Assembly (NCBI GenBank): GCA_033239525.1
Contig: BSYO01000028.1
Span: 14,315,597 to 14,379,596 of the forward strand
Source: Nepenthes gracilis
Taxonomy: Eukaryota; Streptophyta; Magnoliopsida; Caryophyllales; Nepenthaceae
Length of the DNA stretch: 64,000 nucleotides
Reading direction: 5' to 3'
Each line of letters opens with the position of its first letter. The first letter of the stretch is position 1. The translations under genes and the position numbers were made by a program. Under the pieces are notes generated by a model, which did no database searches, was not told the origin of the DNA, and saw only the letters and a program-made list of their open reading frames with translations. Shown here piece by piece: positions 37,056-49,800 of this stretch.

Positions 37056-37660
37056 GTGACCTTAGGAAAAATTTTGGATTTTATTATTTCACATCGAGGA
37101 ATTGAAGCAAACCTTGAGAAGATTAAGGAAATCATTGACATAAACTCATCTCGAACTGTGAAAGAAGTCCAAAATCTGATTGGGCGATTGGTAGCACTCT
37201 TCCGCTTCTTGGCTAAATCAGCCGAGAAGTATTTTCCTTTCTTCAAAGTTTTAAGGGGAACAAAGGTAGCCGATTTCCAATGGACAACTGATTGCGAGGC
37301 TGCGTTTCGAGAACTCAAGGAGTATTTCTCGAACCCACCACTTCTTGCTTCCCATCAAGAAGGTGAGAAGCTCTATTTGTATCTTGTTATTTTCGACACC
37401 ATCTTGAGCTCGGTCCTAATTTGATAATAGTTCGACAGGTAGCGATGTGTGTACTATGTCAATAAGATTTTGACCAACCCAAAGGCCCGATATTCACATG
37501 CAGAAAGGATGGCTCTGATGTTTGTGAATTCTGTACAAAAAATTTGTCCATATTTTTAGGTACATAAAATTATTGTTCTAACGGACCAACCATTAAAAGG
37601 AATATTGTAGAGCTGGACATGTCGTAACGACTGGTCAAGTGGACCATTAAGTTGGGCGAG
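37056..37660 (+). pseudogene. Tat RT connection and first RNase H
   Basis: FIISHRGIEANLEKIKEI, VQNLIGRLVALFRFLAKS and KVADFQWTTDCEAAFRELK form the thumb and connection region. The RNase H after EGEKLYLYLVIFD is frameshifted near 37,420 and only shreds remain. Confidence 0.85.
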
Positions 37661-37699
37661 TTCAATGTGGATTTTCGACTGAGGCTAACTTTAAAAGGT

Positions 37700-38360
37700 C
37701 AAGCCCTGTCTGACTTCATCGTTAAAAAAATGACCCCAACTCTGGAAACCCTCGACCTCATTGGGATTGACAGTCAGCAAAATACTCCAACATGTACTTT
37801 GCACATGGACGATTCTTCAATGCAAGCACGTTGTGGTGCTAGCATGGTCCTAAGAATTCTTGATGGGTGAGAGATAAAATATTCAATGACTATCGAATTT
37901 TTGACGACCAATAATGTCACAGAATACGAGACGTTACTTGCCAGACTCAAGTTGGTCAAATTGTGCTCCGCCAAGAACCTAATCATCTACAGTGACTCAA
38001 AACTGATTATTAACTAGGTCCGAGAAAAGTTTGAGGCTTGCAACTAGTAGCTTTCCAAATATCTCTCAAAAGTCCGAGGCCTAACTTTAGTATTTGATAA
38101 TATGGAGATGATCCACATTCGAAGAGAAGAGAACGGAAAAGCCAACAAATTAGCAAGAGTCGTAGCGACCGAAGACCCTAAGCAATACGCTCGAGAAATG
38201 TGTAAAATCCTCAGAGTTCCCAATATAGACAACCTGGAGCTAGAAATAATGCAGATAGCCGATGTCGACAGTTGGATGACTCCCTACATGAGATACTTAT
38301 TCGACGGTACATTACTAGAAAAGTTAGATGAGGCCAAGCGCGTGAAAAAGATAGTAGGTT
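37700..38360 (+). pseudogene. Second (archaeal-type) RNase H of the Tat element
   Basis: QALSDFIVKK is followed by TLHMDDSSMQARCGASMVL, NVTEYETLLARL and LIIYSDSKLI. This is the additional RNase H domain that marks Tat-lineage elements. The first acidic box reads MDDSS where MDGSS is usual. A tether to the integrase follows (HIRREENGKANKLARV). Stops occur at 37868 and 38018. Confidence 0.85.
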
Positions 38361-38389
38361 AGTACACCATTATGGATGAAAAGTTGTAC

Positions 38390-39505
38390 TAACGTGGATA
38401 CTCCGTCTCATACCTACGGTATCTCATGCCAGAAGCGGTTGACTATATACTTAGAGAAGTACACATCGATATTTATAGATCCCATATTGGGGGCAAGAAC
38501 CTTACTTTCAAATTCATAAGATAAGGATACTATTGGCTCACCATGAAGAACGACGCTATGAATTTCGTACGAAAATGTGAGAATTGCCAGGTGTATGGAA
38601 ACCTTACCCATCAGCCACATATAGAGCTCCGAGCTCTGCAGTCGCCGTGCCCATTCGCACAATGGAGGCTTGATATCCTCAAACCCCTTCCAATTACGTC
38701 CGGATGGAGAAAATTCGTGATCATCATAATCGACTATTTTACGAAATGGGTGAAAGCTATTCCACTGGCTCGGATTACTGAGTAGAATGCGACCGAATTC
38801 GTTTGACAAAGTATCATGTGCAGATTTGGCATTTCTAAAGTCATAGTGACTGATAATGGAACCCAATTCATTAGCAAGCGTTTTATAAAATATTGTGCTA
38901 ACTTGAGGATAAGGTTGGTCCACACATCGTTGCCTACTTGCAAACTAATGGATAAGTGGAGATTACCAACCGCACAATACCGCACAGTTTAAAAATAAAG
39001 CTTAAAAGTGTTGGGCGCTTGTGGGTAGACGAGCTGCCATCTGTCTTATGGTCATACAGGTCAACACTTAGAGAGCTACTAGAGAGACAGCCTTTAGCCG
39101 ATACTATGGGATCGAGGCTGTCATACCAATAGAGGTTAGACTGCCTAGTCTCCGGATTGAATGTTTTGACTCGCTTAACAACTCGTAAAGACTTCGAGAG
39201 AATCTTGATCTACTTGAAGAAACCAGAGACTCAGCATGTTTGCGGAAAGTGACTTATTAGCAAAAGATTGCTAGATACTACAACAAGAAGGTGAGAGCAC
39301 ACAAATTTGAAGTGAGAAACTTAGTGCTACGAAACATTAAAGTCACTGACAAGGATACCGACCGAAACAAGCTCTCACTTAATTAAGAGGGACCGTTCCT
39401 GATCTCGGCCATTATTCGAAATGGGACATATAAATTACGCATCCAAAATCGTAAACTAGTCCCTCGAATTTAGAATGTCTCTCATCTCAAAGAATACTAT
39501 CAATG
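38390..39505 (+). pseudogene. Tat integrase
   Basis: Zinc-binding part: EVHIDIYRSHIGG, then CENCQVYGNLTH. Catalytic core: RLDILKPLPITSGWRKF, IIIDYFTKWVKAIPL and VIVTDNGTQFISKRF. The C-terminal GPFLISAIIRNGTYKL and an ending like NVSHLKEYYQ lie near 39,490. At least four stops and frameshifts make it inactive. Confidence 0.85.
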
Positions 39506-40399
39506 AATGTACTTATGATTAGGTAAGATCAGTTTGTATCATTTAGAATGCCTGTAAATTTTGTGACAATTTATCAATAAATTATTTATTTGTTTGTTCA
39601 TATAAATACTTGCTTATTATTTCATGAAACTATACGATATAGGCTATCTCTAAGTCATATGAGATCCGTTCACCTGCCCCTCAAGCCACACTTGGTGGTC
39701 AATAAAACTCGTTTACGTTGTCGAGCGACTCGAATGAGGTCAGATTGTTAAAACTTGGATATGGAACCAAGCGACCCTAATGAGGTCAAATATTAAAAAA
39801 CTTAGAAGATTTCCTTAAAGCATAAATGCAAAGACCCATAAGGTAATATCGTCAACTGACCATGGGCCCAAAAACTTAAATTAGACACACAAGAGCTTTG
39901 ATACCCTCCAGCTTGATCGAGGGACAAAAACCATGTGTGAATGATAGTTTAAGTAATCTTAAGAGCCTAACATTTAAATATATAATGTCTGACTAACTTA
40001 TATGTATATGTATATGTATAAATAACTACGAGAGAGAGAATAATTGACACAATGATGAAAAATTTTATTTTATTATGAAAAAATATTACAAGTACAATTA
40101 CAAGTATGATAAAAATAAAAAAATAAAAAATATAAATATTTATTCCAGAGGAGGACGAGACTGCAAAGCTCCGGTAAAAGCTCCCAAGAGTCCACATCAT
40201 ATCTGGGACGGTACAACGCATCTGAGCTATGACGTGTACTAATGTTCCTACAATAAAGTATCGAAATTGGAATACTAGGAGCCACCGTTTTGCTGATGTG
40301 GCGGCAGAGGCCGATGCCGTCCCAATACCTGCGCTCCATGACCTACCTGATGTCATCAGGAATAATAGATGCTCGAAACTCACTCTCTAGCCTAAAATA
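39506..40399 (+). repeat. Tat 3' noncoding region with a repeat shared with the LARD
   Basis: At about 39720-39810 two copies of a unit of about 45 bp occur: GAGCGACTCGAATGAGGTC and AAGCGACCCTAATGAGGTC, each followed by an AT-rich tail with TTAAAA. They match the LARD 45-bp unit read along that element (GAGCGGCCCAAAAGAGGTC). A (TATATG)n tract lies near 40,000. No coding region is assured. Confidence 0.65.
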
Positions 40400-42090
40400 C
40401 TAGTCTTGAAGAAGGGTGTACTTTTGCTTTATCTCAGATAACTTGTGTTCAAGTCGGGAAATATACTCTTTTGAAGTCAAGAACTTTTCTTTTTCAACAT
40501 AATCATGAGCTAGACGGTTGGTAGCAGAGGCAAGAAGATCGACCAGTTCTTGAAGTTGCAAAGAAGAGAGCAAGTTAAAAGTTACGAAAAAAGTAATAAA
40601 AGAACTAAGGAAAGGTTCGGCCAATACTTCAGAAATAGAGGAGCTCCCCAAAGGAACATCACTTATAAGAACTTCCAAAGCCTCTTGGACCTCGGGCTCT
40701 GCAGTGGCCACCTCATCCTTTTCATTAATTCCTCCGAGAAAAACATCCCCTCAACCACAAGCGCCGAGAGCTCAGAACCAGATGTTTCGACTGCTACTTT
40801 TGGAGCTACTTCTGGCTCAGCCTCGAATGTGGGGACCTCCAAGAGAGGCACGTCTGCCACCACGACTCATCCCTCGGCCTCATATTCGACTTTGGCCTCG
40901 GACGCTGGGGGCTCAGGAGAAGGTACCTTGGCAATATCAGCATGAAGCTCTGAGTTGACCACCTCAAGGATGTTGGCCACTGGGAACTCGATTAGAGGCA
41001 CTTCCTCAACCTCACCAGACTAAGTTTCACTGATCCAAGAGGCACCATGGGTAAAACCAGTAGGGATATCAGGCAAGGGCTCCTCGGACAGCAGTGACAG
41101 AATGGTCTGCACCCTAAATGAAGCAAGTGTTGGAGCAAGGATCGAAATGTCTTCGGCCCAACCTCAGTAGCAGACTCCAAAGGCTCGCAACTTTCATCTG
41201 GCTTGATGACCCCAGAGGCTTAGGATAGGAAGGATGTAGAAGCGGAATCCACCCTCACCGACGGCCTCTTCCTTTTTATTAGTTGATCGATAGTGGCTTC
41301 GTCTTTAGAGGAGGACCGGGTGGAGTCCTCTTTGCCCTAGGGCACTTGGGCCGACGGTCTTTTTATTTAAAGAGGCTTTTGTTTGCTTTTATGTTTCCTT
41401 TTGTGAACCGACGGTGTTAGGGGAGCATCCGACCACTCTAGCATAAGCTCCCACTTGGCTTGAGAAAGGTACTTGACTAGTAGCCATCAGTTCTTCTTAT
41501 TCTCGTTGAAGGAGTCTGCTTTTTCTTTAAGAAAATCTGTCAACACCTTGACCAACTCCTTCTCATACTCTATTATTTTAGTATTAAAAAATGAAGTGAC
41601 ATAGCCCCATTTGTTGGAGAGTTTCCATCCGGAGGGAACCACCAAATAAAATAACTGGTCCTTCTATCTCTTCGTTGAGTTAGGGTTTTCTCCACTCAAT
41701 TAAAATCAAGCCATGAAGAGACCAAAATCTAGTCAGCTCCATGATAAAATCGAAGAATAACTTTCACAGCCATGGTGTCCAATATTAGGCTGTGAATATG
41801 AGCAAAAATGCATAAAAAAACTAAATACCTGATTGCGTTAGGTTGCAATCTAACAATCGAAATGTGGAGGGCCACCATTATTCTATACAACTCCGACTCC
41901 AAATAAAAATGGAGACCACCTTTCAGATGGGTCTCGTTGATGGTGATGTAACTTTCTAGTGGAGAAGGGGCTCTACCACTGACTCCAGAAAAGAGGTACA
42001 CTAACAAGTTTGGAATCTTATATCGAGCTTGGAGGTAGTCGACATCGTCGGAGGTAAGGACCGACTGAATATTGTTGACTCCAGGAGCTA
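40400..42090 (-). pseudogene. Antisense ORF of the Tat element (gypsy-type transposon protein family), decayed
   Basis: Read on the minus strand from about 42090: SDDVDYLQARYKIPN, then GLHFYLESELYRIMVALHIS and QPNAIRYLVFLCIFAH (42007-41729), then DQLFYLVVPSGWKLSNKWG (near 41,640, another frame). After a low-complexity stretch comes a coiled-coil-like end with LVDLLASATNRLAHDYVEKE and SRLEHKLSEIKQKY (40711-40400). This layout matches the proteins annotated as putative gypsy-type transposon (Pfam Transposase_28), often found antisense between pol and the 3' LTR of Tat elements. Their function is not known. Stops and frameshifts show decay. Confidence 0.7.
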
Positions 42091-42557
42091 TTGAAGAAGG
42101 GTTTTAGAGATGAGAGCGGCGAAATGATTTTGAAAGAGAGCCAAGAAACAGATGATTGTAGAAAATGTAGAATCGAAGAATTTGGGCCTATTTATAGTCG
42201 AAATCTGCGAGTCAAAACAACACCTTTGAGATGAAAATCTAAAAAGACACGCCTCATCATGATGATGATACATGTTGGTACCCTATAGGCTCTGCAGCAC
42301 GTCAAATCGTCCGAAATCAGTAATGATGACTGGTGCATTTCCAAGAATGACACGAGACTTGAATAGGCTTGCATTTAATACTGTTACTGACGACATGGAT
42401 AAAGTCTGGCTAATTAATAGCCCTCGTCTAATGAAGCCCTTCGGACTTAAAGTTCTCATCCAGCTAGCCAGCCAAGCCCATCGGACTAAGAGTACGGGTT
42501 TGGACAAATGATTGTCCTTAGATATTATACCAGAAGACTGAATTTCAAGTCTCCTGG
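42091..42557. other. Tat 3' noncoding segment before the PPT
   Basis: Noncoding sequence that may hold the promoter of the antisense ORF. TATTTATAG on the plus strand at 42189-42197 gives CTATAAATA on the minus strand, a good TATA box about 100 bp upstream of the antisense frame. Confidence 0.45.
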
Positions 42558-42570
42558 TATGGGAGGCTAG
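42558..42570 (+). other. Polypurine tract of the Tat element
   Basis: TATGGGAGGCTAG immediately precedes the 3' LTR start TGATGAG. Confidence 0.65.
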
Positions 42571-43234
42571 TGATGAGTATTATTACCGATGTCCCAAGGA
42601 AAAGAATCTGTCCAAAGATTCGACCCATAAAATATGGAAGCCCAGTGGACCCATGCGTCCCAAATCAGTGGATGTGCCCGTTGGCTTTATCCAAACAGTT
42701 TACTTCTCGAATAAAGACGAAACCAATACCAACGACCGAATCAATTTCCCTCTCTTATCTCAAATCAACGGTTTAGGACGTCAGTTGAAACCGCTAACTG
42801 AACATCACCTTATCTACCCTCTGATTTCTTAGATGATTGACAGAAAAAATCTACTGCCCCCTAACTTCTATAAAAACCTATCCTTTCCTACAAAAAAGGA
42901 CGACACTTAAACAAATACAAAGACAAATTTTAGACACTAAAAGCGCACACTCTTTCTCTCACTAAGACGTTTTTAGAAAAGCACAAACCATAACAAAATT
43001 ATTTTAACAAGTATCTTTACTTATATCCTTTCATTTTCCTTTCCTCAAAGAATGATTCTGAATTGAACGACGGAGGATATATTAGAGAACGAATCATATT
43101 AATCTTTGGACCATACTTTTTTATATTGCACAGGATTCAAATTAATAGGGTAAGAAGACCGGACCCACTTCAGACCTGACAGACAAATCTTAGTTTCCTA
43201 ATTCATAATATAATCTGAATTCGAGGATGCATCA
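42571..43234 (+). repeat. Tat 3' LTR
   Basis: 664 bp and unbroken. It shows the intact version of both sides of the Del/Tekay insertion site (TCACTAAGACGTTTTTAG near 42,960). It ends GCATCA, 585 bp from the KH gene stop codon. Confidence 0.9.
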
Positions 43235-43819
43235 CCTAGTAATCTACACCTATGGAACAGCTTATTCAATGAAGATGAAAATTTCAATCATGGAAGGGGG
43301 ACAGCTCAACATTAACATCAATAGCGCTTTGACAGAAAAGTTCTGCTCTCAAACAGTGTTTGTACCAAAAAACTTGAAACCAGATATCCTTTAAATACAT
43401 ACAAGCAGATGGGAAAAAGGGGTGGGGGGAAGGCAGATTCAACTGTAAGCCTAATGAGTCTCCTCTTCATACCAAATATCCAGCAGCTTCAATGAGAAAT
43501 ACACAATCATCCGTCAAAAACCTTTAACCACAAACACATAAACAATACCAGAAAATACTCTGAGCCAGATTCATTCTCCTAATCAAACTGAAGCCAAAAG
43601 CATTAAAACATACAAATGCAGACTCATATAATCACTGCACCTCTCCCGCCTCCCACATATTCATGGTATTGAATAAATTTGGAAGCAGCACCAAATAGCC
43701 AGAGCTGGTCAATGGCAACTGAGACATGGGAGGTGGCATTGGCTGGCATGGGAATGGCAGTGGCAGCGGAGGGAACTGCTACTTTACCTCTCAAGGAACT
43801 GACTATATAATTTATGGCA
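43235..43819 (-). other. 3' UTR and downstream flank of the KH gene
   Basis: The gap between the KH gene stop codon and the Tat LTR. It is AT-rich with no coding signal. The 3' UTR must end here or inside the LTR. Confidence 0.55.
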
Positions 43820-46800
43820 TCAACCCTGAGTCTTGGCCCTCTTCATACCGAGGCTGTTATGAAAGGGAGATGCCGAACTGGACATGCGGAAACCATCTTC
43901 TTCACGAAGTGTTCCATTGATCATGGCCAACTCTCGCAGCTGCTGTTTCTTGAAGAAATCCTGGTATTCATCCTGTATACGTATAATACAAATTGACTGA
44001 CACTTCTCTCAACAAGCAAAACTAGTAATCAGAAACGGGAGATATTCCTGGATGGATTGACACATGGCTGTGTACAATTCAATCACAACTCAACACATGG
44101 CAAACTTGGGGGACAGCTATTTGTCAAAATGTTTGTATTTTTATTTGTTTGTCTCCCTCCCCCCCCCCCACCTTCTCTTTTGCTTTCGATATTTATGATG
44201 GAACACTGGTCTCATTGGGTAACCAACAACCATGCTACCTCTAATTTCCCACTAGGCTCGTCAAATTTGCCTTCCCTTTATGACCATACAGTGATGCCAA
44301 CTTGCCATGTGTAGCTCCGCAATTGGTTTGAGGCACAGTCCATATTCCAGTCCAAGACCATATAAGCATACCTCCTCCACAAAAAGATGCTTAGCTCAAT
44401 ATGGAACAAAAAGCAGTTGAACAAGTTACCACAGGCTTTAGCAAATCTTCAAGTATCTCGCGTGCTTGCATTAAACGAGCATCAATTATTTCAACTGGCA
44501 ATTCTGCCTCCACAAGAATATGGAGGGGTTCATTGAGGTGCTCATACCCTAGCTTTCCTCTCATCATTTCCTCCTTCACATGATGGCAGATATTTATATG
44601 ATCAGAACTACAGAGAGGGAGGAGTGAACTTCCAAGTCACGGAATTAATGACTAGAACATTGACTATCAATCACAAATAGTTGAGAAATGGAGAGCAATT
44701 GTCATAACTACGGTCATCAAGGCTGATTTAAGGTGTATTAGAGTAGAGCACTTTTTGCCATTGGCAAATATACAATAGAAGTTTGTGGCTGCAAGAGTTG
44801 AAAATGTGCAGTAAACTATTGTACATACCCCAAACTGAAAAGTAATGCTAAACTCTACCAAGCCTATCATCTTGTAATTTCGCGCTCACTAATTGAAAAT
44901 TTCATTCATATTTATAAGCATTACAGAATCTAATAGTTTACAAAGTCATGGCATGACAAATAGAAGAACAGGGGTTTTGCTCAAACACAATCTTCTACAG
45001 ATAATGGGAAGCTCCTAGAGGCACAATCACATACAACAATAATGCAATCGTATGGACCCAAAATTTTGAGAATTAAGAACACCTGTCTCTGTGTGTTAAA
45101 TTCACACAAACTAAAAACATGCATGCGTTCATCATCAGCAACCCCAGAGAGTATATCTTATCATTACCTTAGCTTGATCCTTAATGCTGCCACGTCCTCT
45201 GATCAGAACACGGCACTCTGTGCTGGCTTCCACCCGCTTGAGGGAGTTCCCCCTAGGACCAAGAAGACGCCCAACAAAGTTGTACTGAAACAGCAAGAAA
45301 TGGTAAGGAAACACCTAAGGTAATATGCAGCAGCATTGAATTATGGAAAGCCATTGATTTAGCAAATTTTCCAAACCAAAGGTTAATTCATACATTTGGA
45401 TATTTATCAACAGGAATATCAACCCTGATGGTCCTCTTCACAATTAGGCCAGATGAGTTGCTACGGCAACCAAGCCAGCTCTGTGCAGGTGAGTGATGAA
45501 AGGGACCTGACATCTGAACATCAAAATTTTAACCATTGTCAACGTGATTAATACTGCACTTAGCTGCAGCAAAACTTTACCAGTCATACATGAAATAAAA
45601 TTTCACTCAGCCACATAGACTGAGAAACCAATTTTCCACAGCAGCAGCTGATAACAGACATATGAACATGACAATATTCGTCAAATGAAACAGGACCAGG
45701 TTCAATTTGCAAAGAAGATTGAAAATAACCAGAGCATACATTTGCCCCAAAGCAACTCAAAGTTCATTGATTGTCAAGTTCATTAATTGTGCAAGACTAA
45801 AATGAAAAACAAAAAAAAAAGCTGACAAACAGTTTGAAAACCACAAGCATAATCTCCAATGACAAAATTTCTCTTCTTTGGGGTTTTTTTTTTTTTGGGA
45901 GGGGGATCAGGGGAATAAAACTAGACTAGAAGTCACAGCAGCATGACAGAAAATCTCTAAGTGAAATCCCAAGAGAAATCATCAACACCTCAAGCCAAAA
46001 TAATTCTCCTCTCTGATCATTTCCAAAAGACTGGACAGTTCTCTTATCACTACATCGCATTGCAAAATTAGTTAATGGTTCCACAGAAACATTCAATACA
46101 CATTGCAGGTCATGATTTTATTATAGTCAAGGGAAATGAAAAATGAACTCAGAAACAGCTATAATTACATCACTGGGGCACAAAGCCAACCCATCTCAAA
46201 TTTCCATATCTTGAAGATGTTAACTTCCTCACGACCTGTCATGTAAAGGGATATTTTAACAACAACCTAGTGAAATACAGGAATCAAGTTAGCATCAAGT
46301 GTACAGGATTGAGTCAGCAATGCTTTTGATGCAGTAAAACTAGATGAAAACAAAAGGTTATGTTAATGGTCAGTATCCGTACTTCTGATTGATATGGTGA
46401 TGACCATCCATTCAAATCTGCTCCTCCATTCGAATATATTCCTCCAGAAGGCGGGGGCCTAGCATGTTCAAGCACAGTTTGATCTAAAATTTGAGCATTC
46501 CCCAACATTGAAGTAACACGCAATATTTCTGCTCCAAAAATGTCAATTTTCAATAAAAAGATGTACCAGTTAGCATTTGTTAAAATATCAGTTGGCACTT
46601 AGCAGCCACCATAAATTGAACAGTGAACACCAGTTTCTACTATGCCTTTAAAAGAGTTCCCGTCCCATGGGGAAAAATAGTCTTTTAGATGAATGTAATC
46701 GGGAAGGATTAAAGAAAAACGACTAGTCATCAAAATATCAATAATTAGGGGGAGACTAGAATACAGCTGCAATATAAATTAAGAATAGTTTATTATTCTG

Positions 46801-49800
46801 TTAACACATCATGAAAATTTTCATGAAAGAAGCATTTATTTTTTATTATTCAAGATAATTGTATTATTATCCGGAATGAAGCATCCTTTTCATATGGGAT
46901 ATAAAGAATGTCAATAAGAACAAGACAAAATTGGTAATCCCTCTTATCACCAAATGTTTTCTTGGAAAAACTCATGTGCATTTGATTAATTCTCATGTTC
47001 CTCGGAAAATTGTAGTTCTATAATATGGTTCTTTCATATTTTGATTTCAAATATAAAACCAGCTTTTTAACAACTCGTTTAGGTTGCATGAGAAAGCAAG
47101 CAAATCAGCATCGACATATGGTGAATAGACATCTATTTGGGGATAACCATAAAAAAGAGGATCTTAGTGGGGAGTTCCTCAAGCTTTTACACTTCTGGAC
47201 CCTCACATACAACAGGGCCAAGTCATAAAAAGTGACAAGGGGGAGGAGCAATCAAATCAGTGACATGTGAGGAAGAGATGCAATCTGAGGGCTTTTAGTT
47301 CTTCCCTGATCCCACTTTCAAAACAGAATGAGGTAAAATTGCTATCGGAAAATTAACACTGAAATCATTCGGATAACAGGCGCACAAGACTCTCTCATTG
47401 TGAGGTCCAGGAAACGTCAAATGAGTATGCAACATGGATTACAATATAGGAATCAACATCGATTGTGTTTGTATTAGGCGACACGGATAGATATTGGATA
47501 TTGTAGACTTATTTTTTTCTCTTGATCCCATCAAAACTAAATTATAAACTAAAATTTATCATAAATTAACATTTGAATAGTTTTAGTCAATTTTATCAAA
47601 ACTGAACATAGCATACCCTAGTTTATTAGAAAAAAAAAACTTTGATCAATAAATGTTCTATACTTCTATAAAATATATGGATTTAAGCTTTTTAGAATAT
47701 TTGAATATATTTCAAACATCATGACATAGGTTCTAAGAAAAAAAAAGCCAATGCATCCATGGGTTGATATATTACAATATGTCACTAATATTGGAGCATA
47801 TTATAAGTGCCGATGCATACATGGGTTGATATATGATGGTACGTCAATGATACTGGAACATGTCGTAATGATTTCTCACTATCTAGAAATATTGTCAATA
47901 AAACAACACAATAATATCGACACATATCAACTGCTATTTTGATGCATGGTATACAATCCTACTCTTGCATCACAAAAATAATGTTTCAAGAACATGAACT
48001 GAGACCTCCAACTCATGATGGAGTCATCACGAATATTCACCCTCAAAGCTAAGAATAAGACAGCTTCCACTCAAACAAGTGGCAAACAATACAAAAAACA
48101 TATGCATCCAGGACTACCTTGCTACCACTTATTGTTAAGATAGTGAGAATAGGTTAAACAAAAAAAAGGCATTAGATGGCAGATGCACCAGTGTACGGTT
48201 TCTAATCTATTAATCAAAATCCCATTTCAGACTTTATGGATGAAGTACTGTGTTGATTGATAACTTTTATATAATTTGTTAGCAGAATTACATCTTCCAT
48301 GCATACATTGGCCACATCACTTAAGCCTATATGGAAACAAAAGCTCCCCAGTCCCTCCCTACCCATCCCTCTCCAAAAGCTGATTTGTAAGGGATTCCAG
48401 GAAAAGATGCACAAAGATGATAACAGAAAGTTCTTTTTTGTTAGTACCGGATCTTTCAATTCAACATTGCAAAGACCTAAGTCATGCTCTATGAATTGCT
48501 AGCTATGAAGCATTCATTCAAATACTATTCAGAACACCTAAAACCATCACCAGATTATCTGATAGGAAAAACATAGTTTCATGTTACACAGAAATGACAC
48601 TGATTTTTTGCATGGCATCTGAACCTTTGGATATGTAGGTAGAGTAACTAAATACCATTCATATCTTTCTTATTTTAATATTATCAGGGAAATTATAGTA
48701 TCAGAAAAGAAGATTCCTAATTTCACACTACCAATCACCTCACCCACTCATACAGTGCTTTGGCCAACAACTAATCCCATTGATAGTCACCAATCCCAGC
48801 AGCAAGTCTGCTCACCATCTAGATCAATTTTAATACCACGAACTCCTAAAGAATGCATAAAAAGAGGCAGCCCATCTATTCCTAGATAGAAGATCATTCC
48901 ATGTAATCCCATGTTGATCAACCTGATGCCCAAAGATCATAACAGGTGGATTCTGTCAACATAAAGAGCGTAGCTTTATTTTTAATACTCCAATGACTTC
49001 TGGAGCTCCTTGATTGTCCACACAAAAGGATGCAGAGGTTTCTGAGTATAATAAAGCAGTTAATGTGAAGATAGTATGGTGTGTTTTCCCATTTTGTTTA
49101 GAATGAATAACTCATGGACTTCAAGTGTTTCTGTTACATCTTTCCACTTCTGGGTCACATCCTAATGCTAGCAATAGTGTTGTTTGAAATCCATGCAAAT
49201 TTGACCATTTCACTGTATCTTCATTTTACAGGGCATTGAGTGGTCTTGCAAGGGTAAAAGTACTAGGAGATCCAATTGGCATTCTGAAGCATCTCTTTTG
49301 GCCAGGGAATAAGTTACATCGATTTGAGGTTTCATATTAGCCGATTGCAATTCCATGGAAGGAAACAGCAATAACCAGTGAACATTTTGTTTCTTCCACG
49401 TGATTTTGCATGTAATGTTTGACCTTTGGCTTTTGATTTGTGTGAGAATCTCACCATTGAAAGCTATCCATGTCAAACAGGATATCTTGCTTTAAAATGG
49501 TTCCATATACAAGCTGGATTATAACAAACTTGTCAACAATTGGGCCAATTTGGAGAGCAAGGACTGACATATTTTTTGATAATAATTAGCTTAAACTCAC
49601 AAGTCCAACTATTAGTCTGAATTGGTTAGCTTTATTATGTGAAGAGGTTTTGACACTATTGATTTTTACAACAAGAATGGGTGCATTACGAGAGAGAGAG
49701 AGAGAGTGTGTGTGTTGTCAACAAATGGGCCAATTTGAAGAGCAAGGACTGACATGTTTTTCGATAATATTAAGCTTAAACTCACAAGCTATGAAGCACG

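Larger units (their letters stand above)
21848..43234 (+). mobile_element. Tat-lineage Ty3/gypsy element, decayed, hosting two nested insertions
   Basis: The left LTR (21848-22237 plus 31066-31331) and right LTR (42571-43234) are homologous. They start TGATG and end GCACCA or GCATCA. The flanks are ACTAG (21843-21847) and CCTAG (43235-43239), an imperfect 5-bp target duplication. The order PBS, gag, PR, RT, RNase H, second RNase H, integrase, 3' repeats, antisense ORF, PPT is that of the Tat lineage. Without the nested Del/Tekay element it is about 12.6 kb, and about 9.9 kb without the solo LTR too. All frames carry stops and frameshifts, so it is inactive. Confidence 0.9.
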
